64,000 bases of DNA. Origin: Haematobia irritans. Lineage: Eukaryota > Arthropoda > Insecta > Diptera > Muscidae. Both the position numbers and the translations under genes were made by a program. Numbering within the stretch: position 1 is the stretch's first letter; every line of letters starts with the position of its first letter. The notes under the pieces are model-generated. The model did not search any database. It was not told the DNA's origin and was given only the letters and a program-made list of their open reading frames with translations. Shown piece after piece: positions 42,263-52,612 of the stretch. The stretch spans positions 113,250,145 to 113,314,144 of the forward strand of contig NC_134398.1 of NCBI RefSeq assembly GCF_050003625.1, given 5' to 3'.

Positions 42263-43810
42263 GTTTCCCATGTTACGAGACTTACATGTAACACACTGTG
42301 GTTTGTAAACATTAGGAGTGCCACATCCATAACAGAAAATGGTTCTGTCTCTAACACAATCCATCCACCCATGGCCTAATTCACCGCAGTTCCAGCATTT
42401 ACCCGTAGCAGCATTTGTGCTTGATCTAATAGCTGAAATTTTTGGCTCATCATCAATTTGAGATTCTTCTTCGACCGGTTCAACCGCATCTATGGCATAA
42501 ATATTTCCCCGTGGGGCATTTTGAGTGATTGGTCTACTCTGTGTTCGACGAAAAACTTCATCAGAAAACAAATTTTCTCTTTTCTGACAAAGCATTCTCA
42601 AATGACTAACGGAGTTTATATGAACGTACAGTAATTCGTGCCTGATCTCCGGTCGCAAATTTCTGACTAAAATTTCAATTAATTCGTCCTCAGAAAACCC
42701 TTCATCTAAACAATCTACCATTGACAATATCGAGTCAAGAAATACTTCAAATTTTTCATTTGGTCGTTGTCTTCGATTTCTAATTTGATACTTCAGATCA
42801 AAATCCGTTCTACAATCCTGATATTGTCGCGAAAAATCTCTACAAAAATCATTCCAATTAATGTTATCAACCGATTTTCTATAACGCCAATACCAGGAAG
42901 ACGCTTTTCCTTTCAAAAGTATTGGTAAATTTCTACATAAAGCTCGAAAATCGCCATTGAGACAGTCATGAGTCAATGTACGTATTCGATACAAAAATTC
43001 CTTTACTGATATGCTGTTAGTTGACCCATCAAAAAATATATTCCAATTCTGAATAATATTAGTGATTTTATCTGCTGAGAATTGGCAGTGCCCCCTTATG
43101 GGATGAATTGGAATGTCTGAGGTGAAATTTAAATTAAAAGGCCTATTTGACGGCGGTGGATTTTCCATATTTCCAGGTTGAGTTCGATTTGTAGAGTTTA
43201 ATCTCATTGCTAGTAATCGCTCTACACTCTGCTCTATCATTTGACTAATTTGATCAAAACTGAAACAATTCTCGGTATTTGGTTCTCTTGGAGGAATTAA
43301 AGACGATTGCAAGAATCGATTATGATTCATTGAGCTATTCTGTAAGGGCTGATAGTTAGTCGAATTGTGCTCCATGTTTTGACCAACATTCAAATTGTTG
43401 TCGTCGTTAAGGTTTTGGGGATTTGTGTTTCCTTGAGAAACTGACGAGTTTGGTTGATTCTTAAAGTCATTTAAAGGAGAAAGTCCTAACTGTCGACGAC
43501 TACGTGGAATATATCTTTTCTTTCTACCTCTTTTTGAAGGATTTTGTACTACATTTTGTGACTGGGCTGTGTCCATGGTGACATCTTTAAGATCTCTCAA
43601 ACCTGTCAACTTTCTACATACCGGACATTCGTGGTGGTCTTTAACCCAACTGGTTATACAAGCTTTATGAAACATATGATTACATTTTGCAGACAATATT
43701 TCCTCAGTCGGAGATAAGACTAATAAACAAATGGTGCAAGTTTGGTTGGTATTTGCAATTTCAACTGCTAAATTATCAACGTTTGATGGATTCATTTTAC
43801 AAAATTTCAT
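42218..43810 (-). CDS. gag: gypsy Gag with an N-terminal RING-H2 finger
   Basis: 530 residues from ATG at 43810. Residues 25-65 form a RING-H2 zinc finger in exact order: C25, C28, C43, H45, H48, C51, C62, C65 (CTIC … CNHMFHKAC … CPVC), as in E3 ubiquitin ligases. A basic patch (KRGRKKRYIPRSRR) and an Asn/Gln-rich stretch follow, then the retrotransposon Gag capsid region (FFDGSTNSISVKEFLYRI … LLKGKASSWYWRY … FSRQYQD … NLRPEIRHEL), then a CCHC knuckle CWNCGELGHGWMDC at 472-485 and a degenerate second one (CYGCGTPNVYKPQC, His missing). The frame is continuous across RING and Gag, so the fusion is not an assembly join. What the RING does is unknown. Confidence 0.9.
   Translation of the reverse strand: MKFCKMNPSNVDNLAVEIANTNQTCTICLLVLSPTEEILSAKCNHMFHKACITSWVKDHHECPVCRKLTGLRDLKDVTMDTAQSQNVVQNPSKRGRKKRYIPRSRRQLGLSPLNDFKNQPNSSVSQGNTNPQNLNDDNNLNVGQNMEHNSTNYQPLQNSSMNHNRFLQSSLIPPREPNTENCFSFDQISQMIEQSVERLLAMRLNSTNRTQPGNMENPPPSNRPFNLNFTSDIPIHPIRGHCQFSADKITNIIQNWNIFFDGSTNSISVKEFLYRIRTLTHDCLNGDFRALCRNLPILLKGKASSWYWRYRKSVDNINWNDFCRDFSRQYQDCRTDFDLKYQIRNRRQRPNEKFEVFLDSILSMVDCLDEGFSEDELIEILVRNLRPEIRHELLYVHINSVSHLRMLCQKRENLFSDEVFRRTQSRPITQNAPRGNIYAIDAVEPVEEESQIDDEPKISAIRSSTNAATGKCWNCGELGHGWMDCVRDRTIFCYGCGTPNVYKPQCVTCKSRNMGNSAVGTFNNSRMLPK
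42263..42269 (-). promoter_or_regulatory. Probable -1 frameshift site GGGAAAC
   Basis: Reads ATG GGA AAC in the gag frame, so the heptamer is correctly phased as G GGA AAC, a classical slippery sequence (type-D retroviruses use the same one at gag-pro). It lies about 45 nt before the gag stop, inside the overlap with the next frame. I did not work out the downstream structure. Confidence 0.6.
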
Positions 43811-44258
43811 ATATTCAAATTTTTTCTTCTTACTGGCGGTACTAGGGTTATTGCGTATATTTCCTTAATGCATAAAAGACAAACAAAACCAGGCTATTGT
43901 ACGTCATTTTGAACTCAGAACATGAAAGTTTATATTTCGATTTCGAACCTACGTAGGACAGATATTTGCTGGAGCCATTATTTGTATTTCCAATATTCCA
44001 GCTCAAAACCTAAAACTTTTCGTAGCCTTAGTTCAAAATGAAAATTGTTTATCTTATGGGAATAACTAACAATCTATATATCTGGCGGTCAAAAAAAAGC
44101 TGTCTCTGCCATATTTTCGAAATTCCTGACAGATACGAATGTCTATCATTCCATAAGTAATTTATATGAACTTTACGTTTGCATTTTAGAGCCAAACTAT
44201 GACCATGTTGCCAAAATTGGATTTTTGTAATAAATATATACAGTTTTATGACCACAGG
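43811..44258 (-). other. gypsy 5' leader
   Basis: Non-coding stretch between the primer site and gag. No feature beyond A/T-rich sequence; a short frame at 44049-44255 is not conserved with anything I know. Packaging signals, if any, would be here. Confidence 0.6.
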
Positions 44259-44276
44259 GCCCCACGTTGGGCGCCA
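44259..44276 (-). promoter_or_regulatory. Primer binding site, tRNA-Lys type
   Basis: Minus strand TGGCGCCCAACGTGGGGC, an 18-base match to the known PBS for tRNA-Lys1,2. It starts 7 bases after the end of the 5' LTR. Confidence 0.85.
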
Positions 44277-44283
44277 AAAGTTA

Positions 44284-46258
44284 TGTAACGTGTGGGAAAT
44301 TTATTCTAGAATTTCCATTCTAAAAAAATCAAACATAAACCCTTTTTTATGGTAAGAGCACTAAGTCGAGTGGGACTCATAAATCACTAGCTACAACGGT
44401 GAATGGGGGGGTTCTTGACTAGCCTCTTACAAGTAAACGTTACAACTTTAATTTAATGAGTCCCTTTTTCCTCAAATTAATACGGAAAGTAAATGAGCGA
44501 TTGGACAGTAAATAATATTTTAATTTTGAAACGGGGAATTTCATGCATTAATGATTCAGATACTCTTTGGTGACATGTGGTATCCTCTTTCACCCACCCT
44601 ACCAATATCTTCTTGACTTACATGTTTGTAGAAGATCCCATAACGCTTTTACCCACCAGATAAGAAGAAAAGTCTAAATTTAGCAATTCATTTTTTCAGA
44701 TTTAATGTATTAAGTAAAAAGAATCATGTTTACAATATCAATTTTAGTACGTACTTCAATTAACTGTTGAATAATCTTTAATTTAAAATTAAAGTATAAC
44801 ATAATAGAAAGCAAATATTAAATAACAAAATAAGAACAAAATAGATCATAGTTTTGATTGTTTTGCTGTACAGTAATATGTAAACTTGAACATGTTACAT
44901 TGATTGTATTGTTGTATTATTGGTATCTTTTTTCTTCTACGTCATACTATATTCCCAATATGTTTCTCATTTTTACCATGTTTTAACAAATAGCTTATAA
45001 CTATCATAGAGTACAACTCACCAAATGAATGTAGTACAAAAACAAAACTCACAACAGTTGTAGAGGCCTCTGGAACTTATTGCGGTGAATGCTGTTATTA
45101 ATTTTCTGTAATTAATGGGAATAATGTAATTCGGTAAAAAGTTAATATCGTATAGTAGATCAAACCCGAAGATTAGAAAAATTATTGTTTTGTTCTGTTT
45201 TTTTTTTTGTTTTTTTTTATGAAAATTAAGCTCCAACAAAATTTAGTAATATTGATAGAAATTTCTTTTGATAAATATAAATAAAAAAAATAATACTTTG
45301 ATTGGAATATATTTCAAAATACAATATTTTGAGGTTATTTTTTTTTTTGATTATTATTATTATTTTTATTTTCTTTTTTTTTTTTTTTTTAAACGTTTTC
45401 AAGACTATCAGGAATTTAGGTTGTAGAAAGCTGCATTGGTTTTCAAAAATTTTGTTTTGTTTTTTTTTTTTTTCTGGACGATCAATAGGGAACCGGTATA
45501 GACACTTGAATGGGATACAATTAGTAGCACGTTGCAAATTCCAAAGCTCCACTTCTATTTCCAGCAAAAGAATTTTCAGGAATTTGGTTTTTAATCCCAC
45601 GTTGGATGGTTTTAAAAATTTCAGTGATTTCACGGAATTTAATTGTTCGTTTAGACACTTCATAAGATTTCTTTGTCTATTGTCAATTCCGAGTTATTTT
45701 ATTCGATGGAATTTTATGTAATATAATTTTTGACACAATTATTTTAGTTAAGTCTTAATAATTTCTGATTGTCTTTTTTTTCTGGAGATCTTTGCTTGTC
45801 GAAGTATAGTTTTAAAAAAAGATCGACATGAGTTTTCTATTTCTAAGCAAGTCTCCTCAACAAACAAAAAATGCTAACGGTCTGTCCGTTTCTCATTTAT
45901 GACCCTCGCCAACTCACTATTATCATTCAATTTATGCCAGCGAGAACCCAAAAAAAAATAGCAAAAAGAATTAAAAAAAAAATTATGATATGCTCCTTTG
46001 TCTTCCTCCCATTACTAGTTCATTTCTGTTATACCTATAGTTATAGGAGAGATGCAATTGGAGGCTCTGTTATATGATTGCCTAACATAACTCTGTTATA
46101 AATATGTTTCCCAATAAAACTCTCACTTGCAATCTCTGCAATTGAGCCTATTGCTTAGACTCTTCGTGATGTTTTTAACAGAGGTCTGAGTGCAAACAAA
46201 TACCATAGGGGACTTCAATTAGCATGTCAGATTTTGTATATTAATTTCGAACATTACA
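44284..46258 (-). repeat. 5' LTR
   Basis: 1975 bp, TG…CA ends, the partner of 36878-38849. Differences seen by eye include C/G at 37092/44496 and A/C at 38099/45505, plus poly-T length. The near-identity means the insertion is young on an evolutionary scale. Frames at 45226-45721 on both strands lie in the same LTR segment and are probably not genes. Confidence 0.9.
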
Positions 46259-46574
46259 GTATGTATCCTTTATGACTATTTGTGTCTTTAAGTTTTATTG
46301 CTGCATTCAGTTCTGTTGATGCATTTATAAAGTGCACACGTGGTTTTAATTTTGCAAAATTGTACGTGCGGTATTGGTGTTTATTAATGAAAATACATTT
46401 ATTTCGAAACATTTTAGAAACTGAGAAGTGTATGATGTGATGTCAGAGAAATCGCAAACGCTTTTTATTGATAAAAAACAAAAAACAGATTAAGGAACTG
46501 TATATTTATGTTAATAATTTAAAATTAGTGCGGATTTTTAATTGATTTACACAAAAATATACAACATGGATCAC

Positions 46575-47320
46575 AGGTTGGAGATGCAACCATTTTTTTG
46601 AATCTATATTTTTATGTTACAGCAATTCCTACAGGTGAGTACTAAGTTCGAGTTTAGCCGCTAAAATTAAAAATAAATCACTAAGAAATGTATAAAATTA
46701 TACGTCTTCGATACAAATTTAAATTTAACTTGATGGAGAAAAAAAGTTTTTTTATAAAGATTATTTTTTAATTTCATTTCATTTTATTTTTTAATTTCAT
46801 TTTATTTTTTAATTTAATGGATTTCTTTAATAATCCATTATCATGAAAATTGAGATTTTAGCCTCTAAACTCGAACTTAATATCACCCTTAAATACTAAC
46901 TGCTATACTGACAAGTGGAAATTATGTCTAATTTTATAATATTTTTTATTTCAAATATATTCTGAGACGTCCCATTAGTCCATGGATATGATTCCAATAA
47001 TGTACCTACTGGATGGATTTTCAATGTGGTAAGTTTTTCTATAAACGGTATTTTGTCCGTTTGTAATAAAATCAAAATTTCAATTTATTAAAAATAATTA
47101 TTTTCACTTGCAGGTAGACAGGTCTTGTAATGGTAATTTTTTTGAATATTCTTACTGTTTAATGCTAACTAAGCTGATATCCTTATTGGCTCTAGTAAAT
47201 ACTCTTGAAAACCGTAAGTTAATCAATATGAACGATATAATTTAATAGTATTTTTCTTATATTTTGTATAACTTTGCAATTTCAGATGCTTATAAGACAA
47301 ATCCGCCCAACAAAAGTTAG
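46575..47320 (+). CDS. Unrecognised small spliced gene (segment A), possibly degenerate
   Basis: Four blocks join in phase: about 46575-46634 (GSQVGDATIF…FYVTAIPT), 46967-47028 (DVPLVHGYDSNNVPTGWIFN), 47114-47213 (VDRSCNGNFFEYSYCLMLTK…), 47286-47320 (HAYKTNPPNKS stop). Splice sites are CTACAG|GTGAGT, TTCTGAG|ACGTC, AATGTG|GTAAGT, CTTGCAG|GTAGAC, AAAACC|GTAAGT and TTTCAG|ATGC. I find no in-frame ATG for the first block: the ATG at 46566 is out of frame, while the B copy has MSGNRMIYIYSTPESHAGDE in frame. I do not recognise the protein. Either the start exon lies elsewhere or this is a decaying copy. Confidence 0.35.
46634..46903. mobile_element. MITE forming the 5' part of an intron (segment A)
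   Basis: Ends (A)GGTGAGTACTAAGTTCGAGTTTAG and the complement of CTAAACTCGAACTTAATATCACCC. The related insert in segment B, at about 48845-49070, has AGGTGAGACTATGTTCGAGTTTAGC … ACTCGAACTTAATACCCACCTT. Left ends coincide with the GT of the exon 1 donor. Confidence 0.6.
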
Positions 47321-48228
47321 CCAAATTCGATGAAATTGGACAACAATTCAATGAATATATAGCAACTTATGCCATATATATCTTTCATATGGATAGAAAA
47401 CATGGAAATTTAAATTAATTAGTTTAGTCCTGATAACATAGAATATTACTCTTTTGAAGAAGCAATTACTAACTACCGACAAGTAACTGCATCCAACGTA
47501 CGAATAAAAATATTTCCTTTATTGTATATCATAGTTTTGTGTAATATTATAATAATTTTTTGAAATAAAATACTTGTGGTTATAGAAAATTTACTTGTTT
47601 TGTACGAAAAATTTCTTAGTTGTATACAGGCTTGTTGTACCTTTAATTCCTCAATTTCTCTAATTTTTTTAAAATTATACTGACAAGCAGTTTATTTCAA
47701 ACCAATTTCTTAATACAGGTTTCCCAAAAAATTGTTCATTTTTCCGGATAGCAGGAATATTTTGAATGAGTGTAAGTGCATTCTTCCCACAGCGTAGTAA
47801 TAATGAACTAAAATACGATGCAATACATGAACTAATTTATAAGAAAATCATGAACTCATCTAGACGAAAAAAATCTTTGGCGCCAAATCATGGTCATTCT
47901 TACTATGGGTTAGTTCATTTTTCATAAAAAATAGTAAACTTTTTTTTCGGTGTAAGTTTCTTTCATTTACATACAAGTTTTAATGTTACACAGAAAAACA
48001 AGTGTCTTGTTAATTTAAGGACCATTTTAACTTCCACATAGTTAAAAAATTTACTGTAATATAGTTCATTTTTCGTAACCACAACGAAAATTAACTTAGC
48101 TAATGGAAAACTTATAAAATTTCAGTAAATGTTTTTTAGTTCACTAACTACGAAATGGGAAGGATTTTTCCTTAATTAAATTTCCAACGCAGTATTTAAT
48201 ACATCGTTGATTGTATTATAAAAATACA

Positions 48229-49552
48229 TAGGCAATATAAAAGTCTTATTTCGAAATGTGGACAATTTACTAAGAAAAATTTTTATATGGAAAAACATTT
48301 TATTATACGTTGGAATATTTTTCCTTACATTGGAAATTTTAGATAAAGTAGAATAAAAAGTAGTTAATATAATCCTTAAGGGGCGTATGCGATTTTTTAT
48401 AGATTCCTCGTAAATTTCGAATATATTTTACCTAGAATTCCAACTAATCAATAAATGTGCTACTAGAAAATTATTGCATTATGTGAGGGGGTTTGTAGAC
48501 ATTTTGTGTATATCTCGTATGATTGTTTGTGTTGGTTATTGCGTATTTTATGCTGTTGGTTGTAGCAGGTATGTGGTTTTAATTTTGCAACATTTTGCGT
48601 GCGTTTTGGACACTGAGAAGTGAATGGTGTGATGTTAAAGAAAACAAAAACGCTTTATATTGACACAAAATAAATAACTCAAAAACAATATATTTCGGTT
48701 AATAGTTTAAAATTAGAGTGGATTTAAAATTGATGTACATAAAAAATATACATCATGAGTGGTAATAGGATGATCTATATTTACTCTACACCTGAATCAC
48801 ATGCTGGAGATGAATTTCTGTTTTATGTTACGGAAATTCCTAAAGGTGAGACTATGTTCGAGTTTAGCTGCTAAAAACAAAAATAAATCAGCAAAACAGT
48901 ATAACATAATACGTCTTTGATGCAAATTTCAATATAGCTTAATAAGGAATAGCCCAAAGCAGTTTTTTTATAAAGTTTATACTCATTAAAATAGATTATT
49001 AAAATTAATTAAAGTAATCGCGAAAAAAATGGCGACTTTAGCGGATGAACTCGAACTTAATACCCACCTTTAATACGAAATGCTATACTGGCTAGTGGAA
49101 ATTATGTATAATTTTACAAAATTTTTTATTTCAAATATATTCTGAGAAGAATTTCAAAAGTTTCCCATTAGTCCATGTATATGATTCCAATAATGTACCT
49201 TCTGAATGGATTTTTTTCAATGTGGTAAGGTTTTTCTATAAACGGTATTTCGTCCGTTTTTAATAAAACCAAAATTTCAATTTATTACAAATAATTATTT
49301 TCAATGTCTATCTGCAGGCCTGCTAATGGTAATTTTTTTTTAATATTCTTACTGTTTAATGCTAACTAAGCCGATATCCTCATTGGCTCTAGGAAACTAC
49401 TCTTGAAACCAGTAAGTTAAAAATCACTATGTACGATAGAATTTGATATTTTTATAATTTGTATAACTTTGCAATTTCAGATACTTATAGAGTAAATCCA
49501 CACAACAAAAACTAGCCAAATCGATGAAATTTAAATTCAGTGAATGTAGCAA
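48229..49552 (+). pseudogene. Segment B: second copy of the small gene, broken
   Basis: Exon-1 block 48755-48845 has a good ATG and 30 codons (MSGNRMIYIYSTPESHAGDE … FYVTEIPK) ending AAAG|GTGAGA. The exon-2 block near 49160 (PLVHVYDSNNVPSEWIFFNV) has extra bases that put it out of phase with exon 1, and the exon-3 block has lost its VDRSCNG start. So A and B are damaged in different places. The 3' end is cut by the element at 49553. Confidence 0.45.
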
Positions 49553-50419
49553 CACTGAAAAAACAGTGAACCCTTTTCCATTGCAAAATGAACTAAACTG
49601 TAGTAATATTGACCATGATTTAGGCCCTTAAGATTTCTTTCAACTTGTCTAGTTTATGATTCTCTTTAATTTTAGTTCATATATAACATTGTATTTTAGT
49701 TCATTTTTACAACACCATACGATTTATATACCCATACCAAGTTAAAAAGTCAGTATTATTTTGGTTTACTTGCTTATTTTGTGAGAAACCCGATAATAAA
49801 AATTGGTTAACAGTCTCTTTAAAATGTCGACGACTAAACTATTTTTAAATCAATCATTCCACAGTACAGAGAAATTAAATAATTAAAGGAACAACAAACC
49901 GTTTTACTATTATGAAAATTTTCATACATTAAAATTAAACTTTCTTTAAGCAAAAGTACTTTACTATAAAAACTTATGATGAAAGTTCTTAATACAATGT
50001 TTTTTTGTGAATAAAAATTATGACCACGTGGAACAGAGAATAGTTCATTTGAACTCGCTGTTTGGACATTTTGACTTATCCTTGTTTTATTCATCGTAGG
50101 TAATTTTTTCACATATCTTGCTGGAAAAAATGGAAACAATAATGAAAATTGTTAAAAATTAACACCATGTAATGAAATATAATTTTTAATTCTTCATTTT
50201 AGCTTGTAACTTACCATATTTGGGGGCATTTTTTCAAATGGTGTAAGGAATTCAACATTTCTTTGGAAAACGTATCTCATAAAATTTGTACCTGTAACAA
50301 TTAGAGAAATAATGAAGTATTCTAAATAACTCATAAAACTGTGTTGTTATCGATGTGAAGAATATAATAAAATAAATATTCTATTTGAAAAAAAGCCAAA
50401 GTTTTAATATAAAACTTAC

Positions 50420-51363
50420 CAATTCTCTATTAAATTGTACGCTGAGGGGAAATATAAAAAGTTGTCGAAATTTATTTGGGTTACTCTGAAATTAAATATT
50501 TATTTTTTACATTAATTAAAATTATTAAATAGGTTTTCAAAAAATCTAATGAAAAAAATAATAATATACATAAAAAACCAAATATTCTTGATAACCCTAG
50601 ACAGTCATCATTCGCCAAATTGACGACACGTAATTTCATTTTCGATTTAAACTGCATTTTAGTTTTTTGGGAAATGGTAAATTTAAGTTATACTAATTCG
50701 ACCGTTTTATGAATTTTTGTTTCATACAACTTAAAACTAAATTGAATAAGAAAATAAATTCAAGTTTGGTTCACTTTTTCGCTCACGATGAAAATTATAG
50801 CGCCTTGAAATCAGCCGTAGTCAAAATGAAGAAGGATGACGTTAATGTACAAAAAATAAGGATGACTGTCCAGGGCTAAAAGAAAGTTAAAGAATCCTTA
50901 CCAATTCACTATTAAATTACAGGCAAAGGAGTACTAAACATTTGTCCAAATTTTTAAGGGGTTATTCTGAAATTAAATATTTTTTTTACATTAAAAATAT
51001 TACATTGGTTTCCAAAAAATTTATTAAAGAAATACTAAAATAAGGTATTAAAAACCTGTAATTTTGATGATAAAAAGGTCATAAAAACGTAAATATTCTA
51101 GTCGAAAAAAGGCAATTTTTAAAAGAAAACTTACCAATTCTCTATTTTTTAGATTTGTTCGAATCCATCTGGAGTTGCTCTGAAATTAAATATTGTTTTT
51201 ACAACAAAGAAAACCATTAAACTGATTTCCAAAAAAATTAATTAACAAATAATAATATACATAAAAAATATTTTTTTTAAAAGAAAGTCATATTAAAAAA
51301 AAATACTTACCAATTTATGAATAAACTATACGCTGAGATATAACAAAAATTTTCCAAATTCAT
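50420..51363 (-). other. Four tandem exon-like blocks
   Basis: On the minus strand, blocks 51363-51311, 51179-51135, 50966-50902 and 50485-50420 each follow an AG acceptor (three as AATATTTAATTTCAG, the first as TTCAATTCCAG) and end GAATTG|GTAAG (AAATTG in the first). They share AACxCCAxATxAATTTxGACAA…TAATAGAGAATTG. Block 50485-50420 is open for 22 codons (SNPNKFRQLFIF…); 50966-50902 is not open in that frame. A further pair of possible exons follows at 50292-50213 (TNFMRYVFQRNVEFLTPFEK) and below 50122 (RYVKKLPTMNKTRISQ). This looks like a micro-exon array captured by, or native to, the element. Product unknown; several blocks are decayed. Confidence 0.4.
50595..50875. mobile_element. 281-bp MITE, piggyBac-like ends
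   Basis: CCCTAGACAGTCATCATT at the left, AAGGATGACTGTCCAGGG at the right. Flanks ATAA and CTAA could be a decayed TTAA pair, as piggyBac elements make. It separates two of the exon-like blocks. Non-coding. Confidence 0.55.
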
Positions 51364-51399
51364 CTGGAATTGAATATTAATTTTTTACATAGAATAATA

Positions 51400-52445
51400 A
51401 AAATTTTAATACACTTTCAGTATCAACATATTTTCCTAAATATTCTTAATAACTTTTTTCTAAACTACTGGTAAAATATTAATAACTTTCATTTAAAAGG
51501 TTTAATTAACAAACACCAATATATGTCTCAAAAATCCAAAATATTCCACGTCTTTATATTCCCTTGTTGCATACCAGCTAAAAAGATGCAACAGCCCACG
51601 CCAACGCCAACTATACAACTGAAGCATGCCAAACAAAACCAAGCAAAGCCAAAACATTCCTACAACAACAAAAACACATGTGCCTTTATTGAAAACAACA
51701 CCTCATCCAGCCAAATAAACCATCCGCGAATAACAAACACACACACACACAAACCACTAAATGGACAAAAATAAAAACAACCCAACACTCATCTATACAC
51801 AACAAAACTCAAGTAACATCATTTTTACATTAATCACATTCCACTATGCCGATAAAGATCTCTGTACTATGCATTAGTTCATCGCATCTGCTGACAATTT
51901 ACTCTAAGAATAATATTTGTAAAGGCACACCAGTTTATGAACGATGAAAAGTTTAACTTAAAATTTGCAAAATTTTCATGAAATGTTATCTACCATTTTT
52001 GACGAAAATGTCTATAAATTTAATTACATGTGAACTAAAAATATTTCATTGGGTAATTTTTTACCAACAATTATTAACTATAGGAATTGTCAGTAAGAAA
52101 TTGCTATCCACTTTCAAGTTCATTTTTCGTAAAAAAAATATTTTCTCATACAAAAAAATCTTATAGTAAATTGCACTTATTATTTAGAAAATACTTTACA
52201 TTTCACAAGTAGTTTTATAGCATGACAAACGAATTTTTAACTACCAGTTAAGAAATTTTTTAAGGAAATTTCCATCGTATTTTGTAGGCCATGAACTAAA
52301 CGATTGCTACTTAGAATTTGTAAAATTTCCTTTCGAGTAGTTAATTTTCGTTGAAGATACGAAAAATGAACTAAAATTCTGGAAAATTCTTCTAATAAAT
52401 TATTGTAAAAATCTTCTTAAATTTACGAGACACTTTTTTTCTGTG
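51400..52445. other. Right part of the 2.9-kb element, no gene
   Basis: A/C-rich stretch 51590-51790 (CCAAAACATTCC, ACACACACACAC) gives chance frames. From 51890 on, words such as TTCATTTTTCGT and AAAATGAACTAAA mirror the left part. No coding signal. Confidence 0.5.
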
Positions 52446-52612
52446 AACTTATGCCATATATCTTTCATATGGATAAAAATTAGTTTAGTCCTACATAGAA
52501 TATTACCCTTTTGAAGAAGCAATTTCTAACTACCGACAAGTAACTGCATCCAACGTGCGAATAAAAATATTTCCTTTATTGTATATCATAAGCCATAGTT
52601 TTTTGTAATATA

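Larger units (their letters stand above)
36878..46258 (-). mobile_element. Complete Ty3/gypsy retrotransposon, Osvaldo/Ulysses-like
   Basis: 9381 bp on the minus strand, flanked by GTAT at 36874-36877 and 46259-46262. Both LTRs are about 1.97 kb and nearly identical, the primer site is of tRNA-Lys type, and the order is gag, protease, RT-RNase H-integrase with no env. Long LTRs plus a Lys primer suggest the Osvaldo/Ulysses lineage; that placement is inference. I see no purine-rich tract next to the 3' LTR (the minus strand there reads CACATCTTATCTGGTTT). It is inserted in segment A. Confidence 0.9.
46259..48228. repeat. Segment A after the gypsy insertion
   Basis: Continues the tandem segment. 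It holds the exon-like blocks described separately, a GTTCGAGTTTAGCCGC-ended MITE (46634-46903), and, after 47570, sequence shared with 53640-54000 (TTGTATACAGGCTTGTTGTACC; CCCAAAAAATTGTTCATTTTTCCGGATAGCAGG). At 47988 a CACAGAAAAACAAGTGTC terminus resembles the right end of the 49553-52445 element. Confidence 0.6.
49553..52445. mobile_element. 2.9-kb CAC…GTG element inserted in segment B
   Basis: Left end CACTGAAAAAACAGTGAACC, right end ACTTTTTTTCTGTG. AA flanks at 49551-49552 and 52446-52447. Segment A has the empty site TAGCAACTTATGCC near 47367. It contains repeated GTTCATTTTT / AACTAAA words, the exon-like blocks at 50420-51363 and a small MITE at 50595-50875. No transposase seen. Confidence 0.72.

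Noticed and set aside
38042..45721. Genes inside the LTRs (for example around 38042-38257, 45226-45663 and 45302-45721)
   Set aside because: They lie in poly-T and A/T-rich LTR sequence, overlap on opposite strands and match no known product. Both LTRs carry them simply because LTRs are copies.
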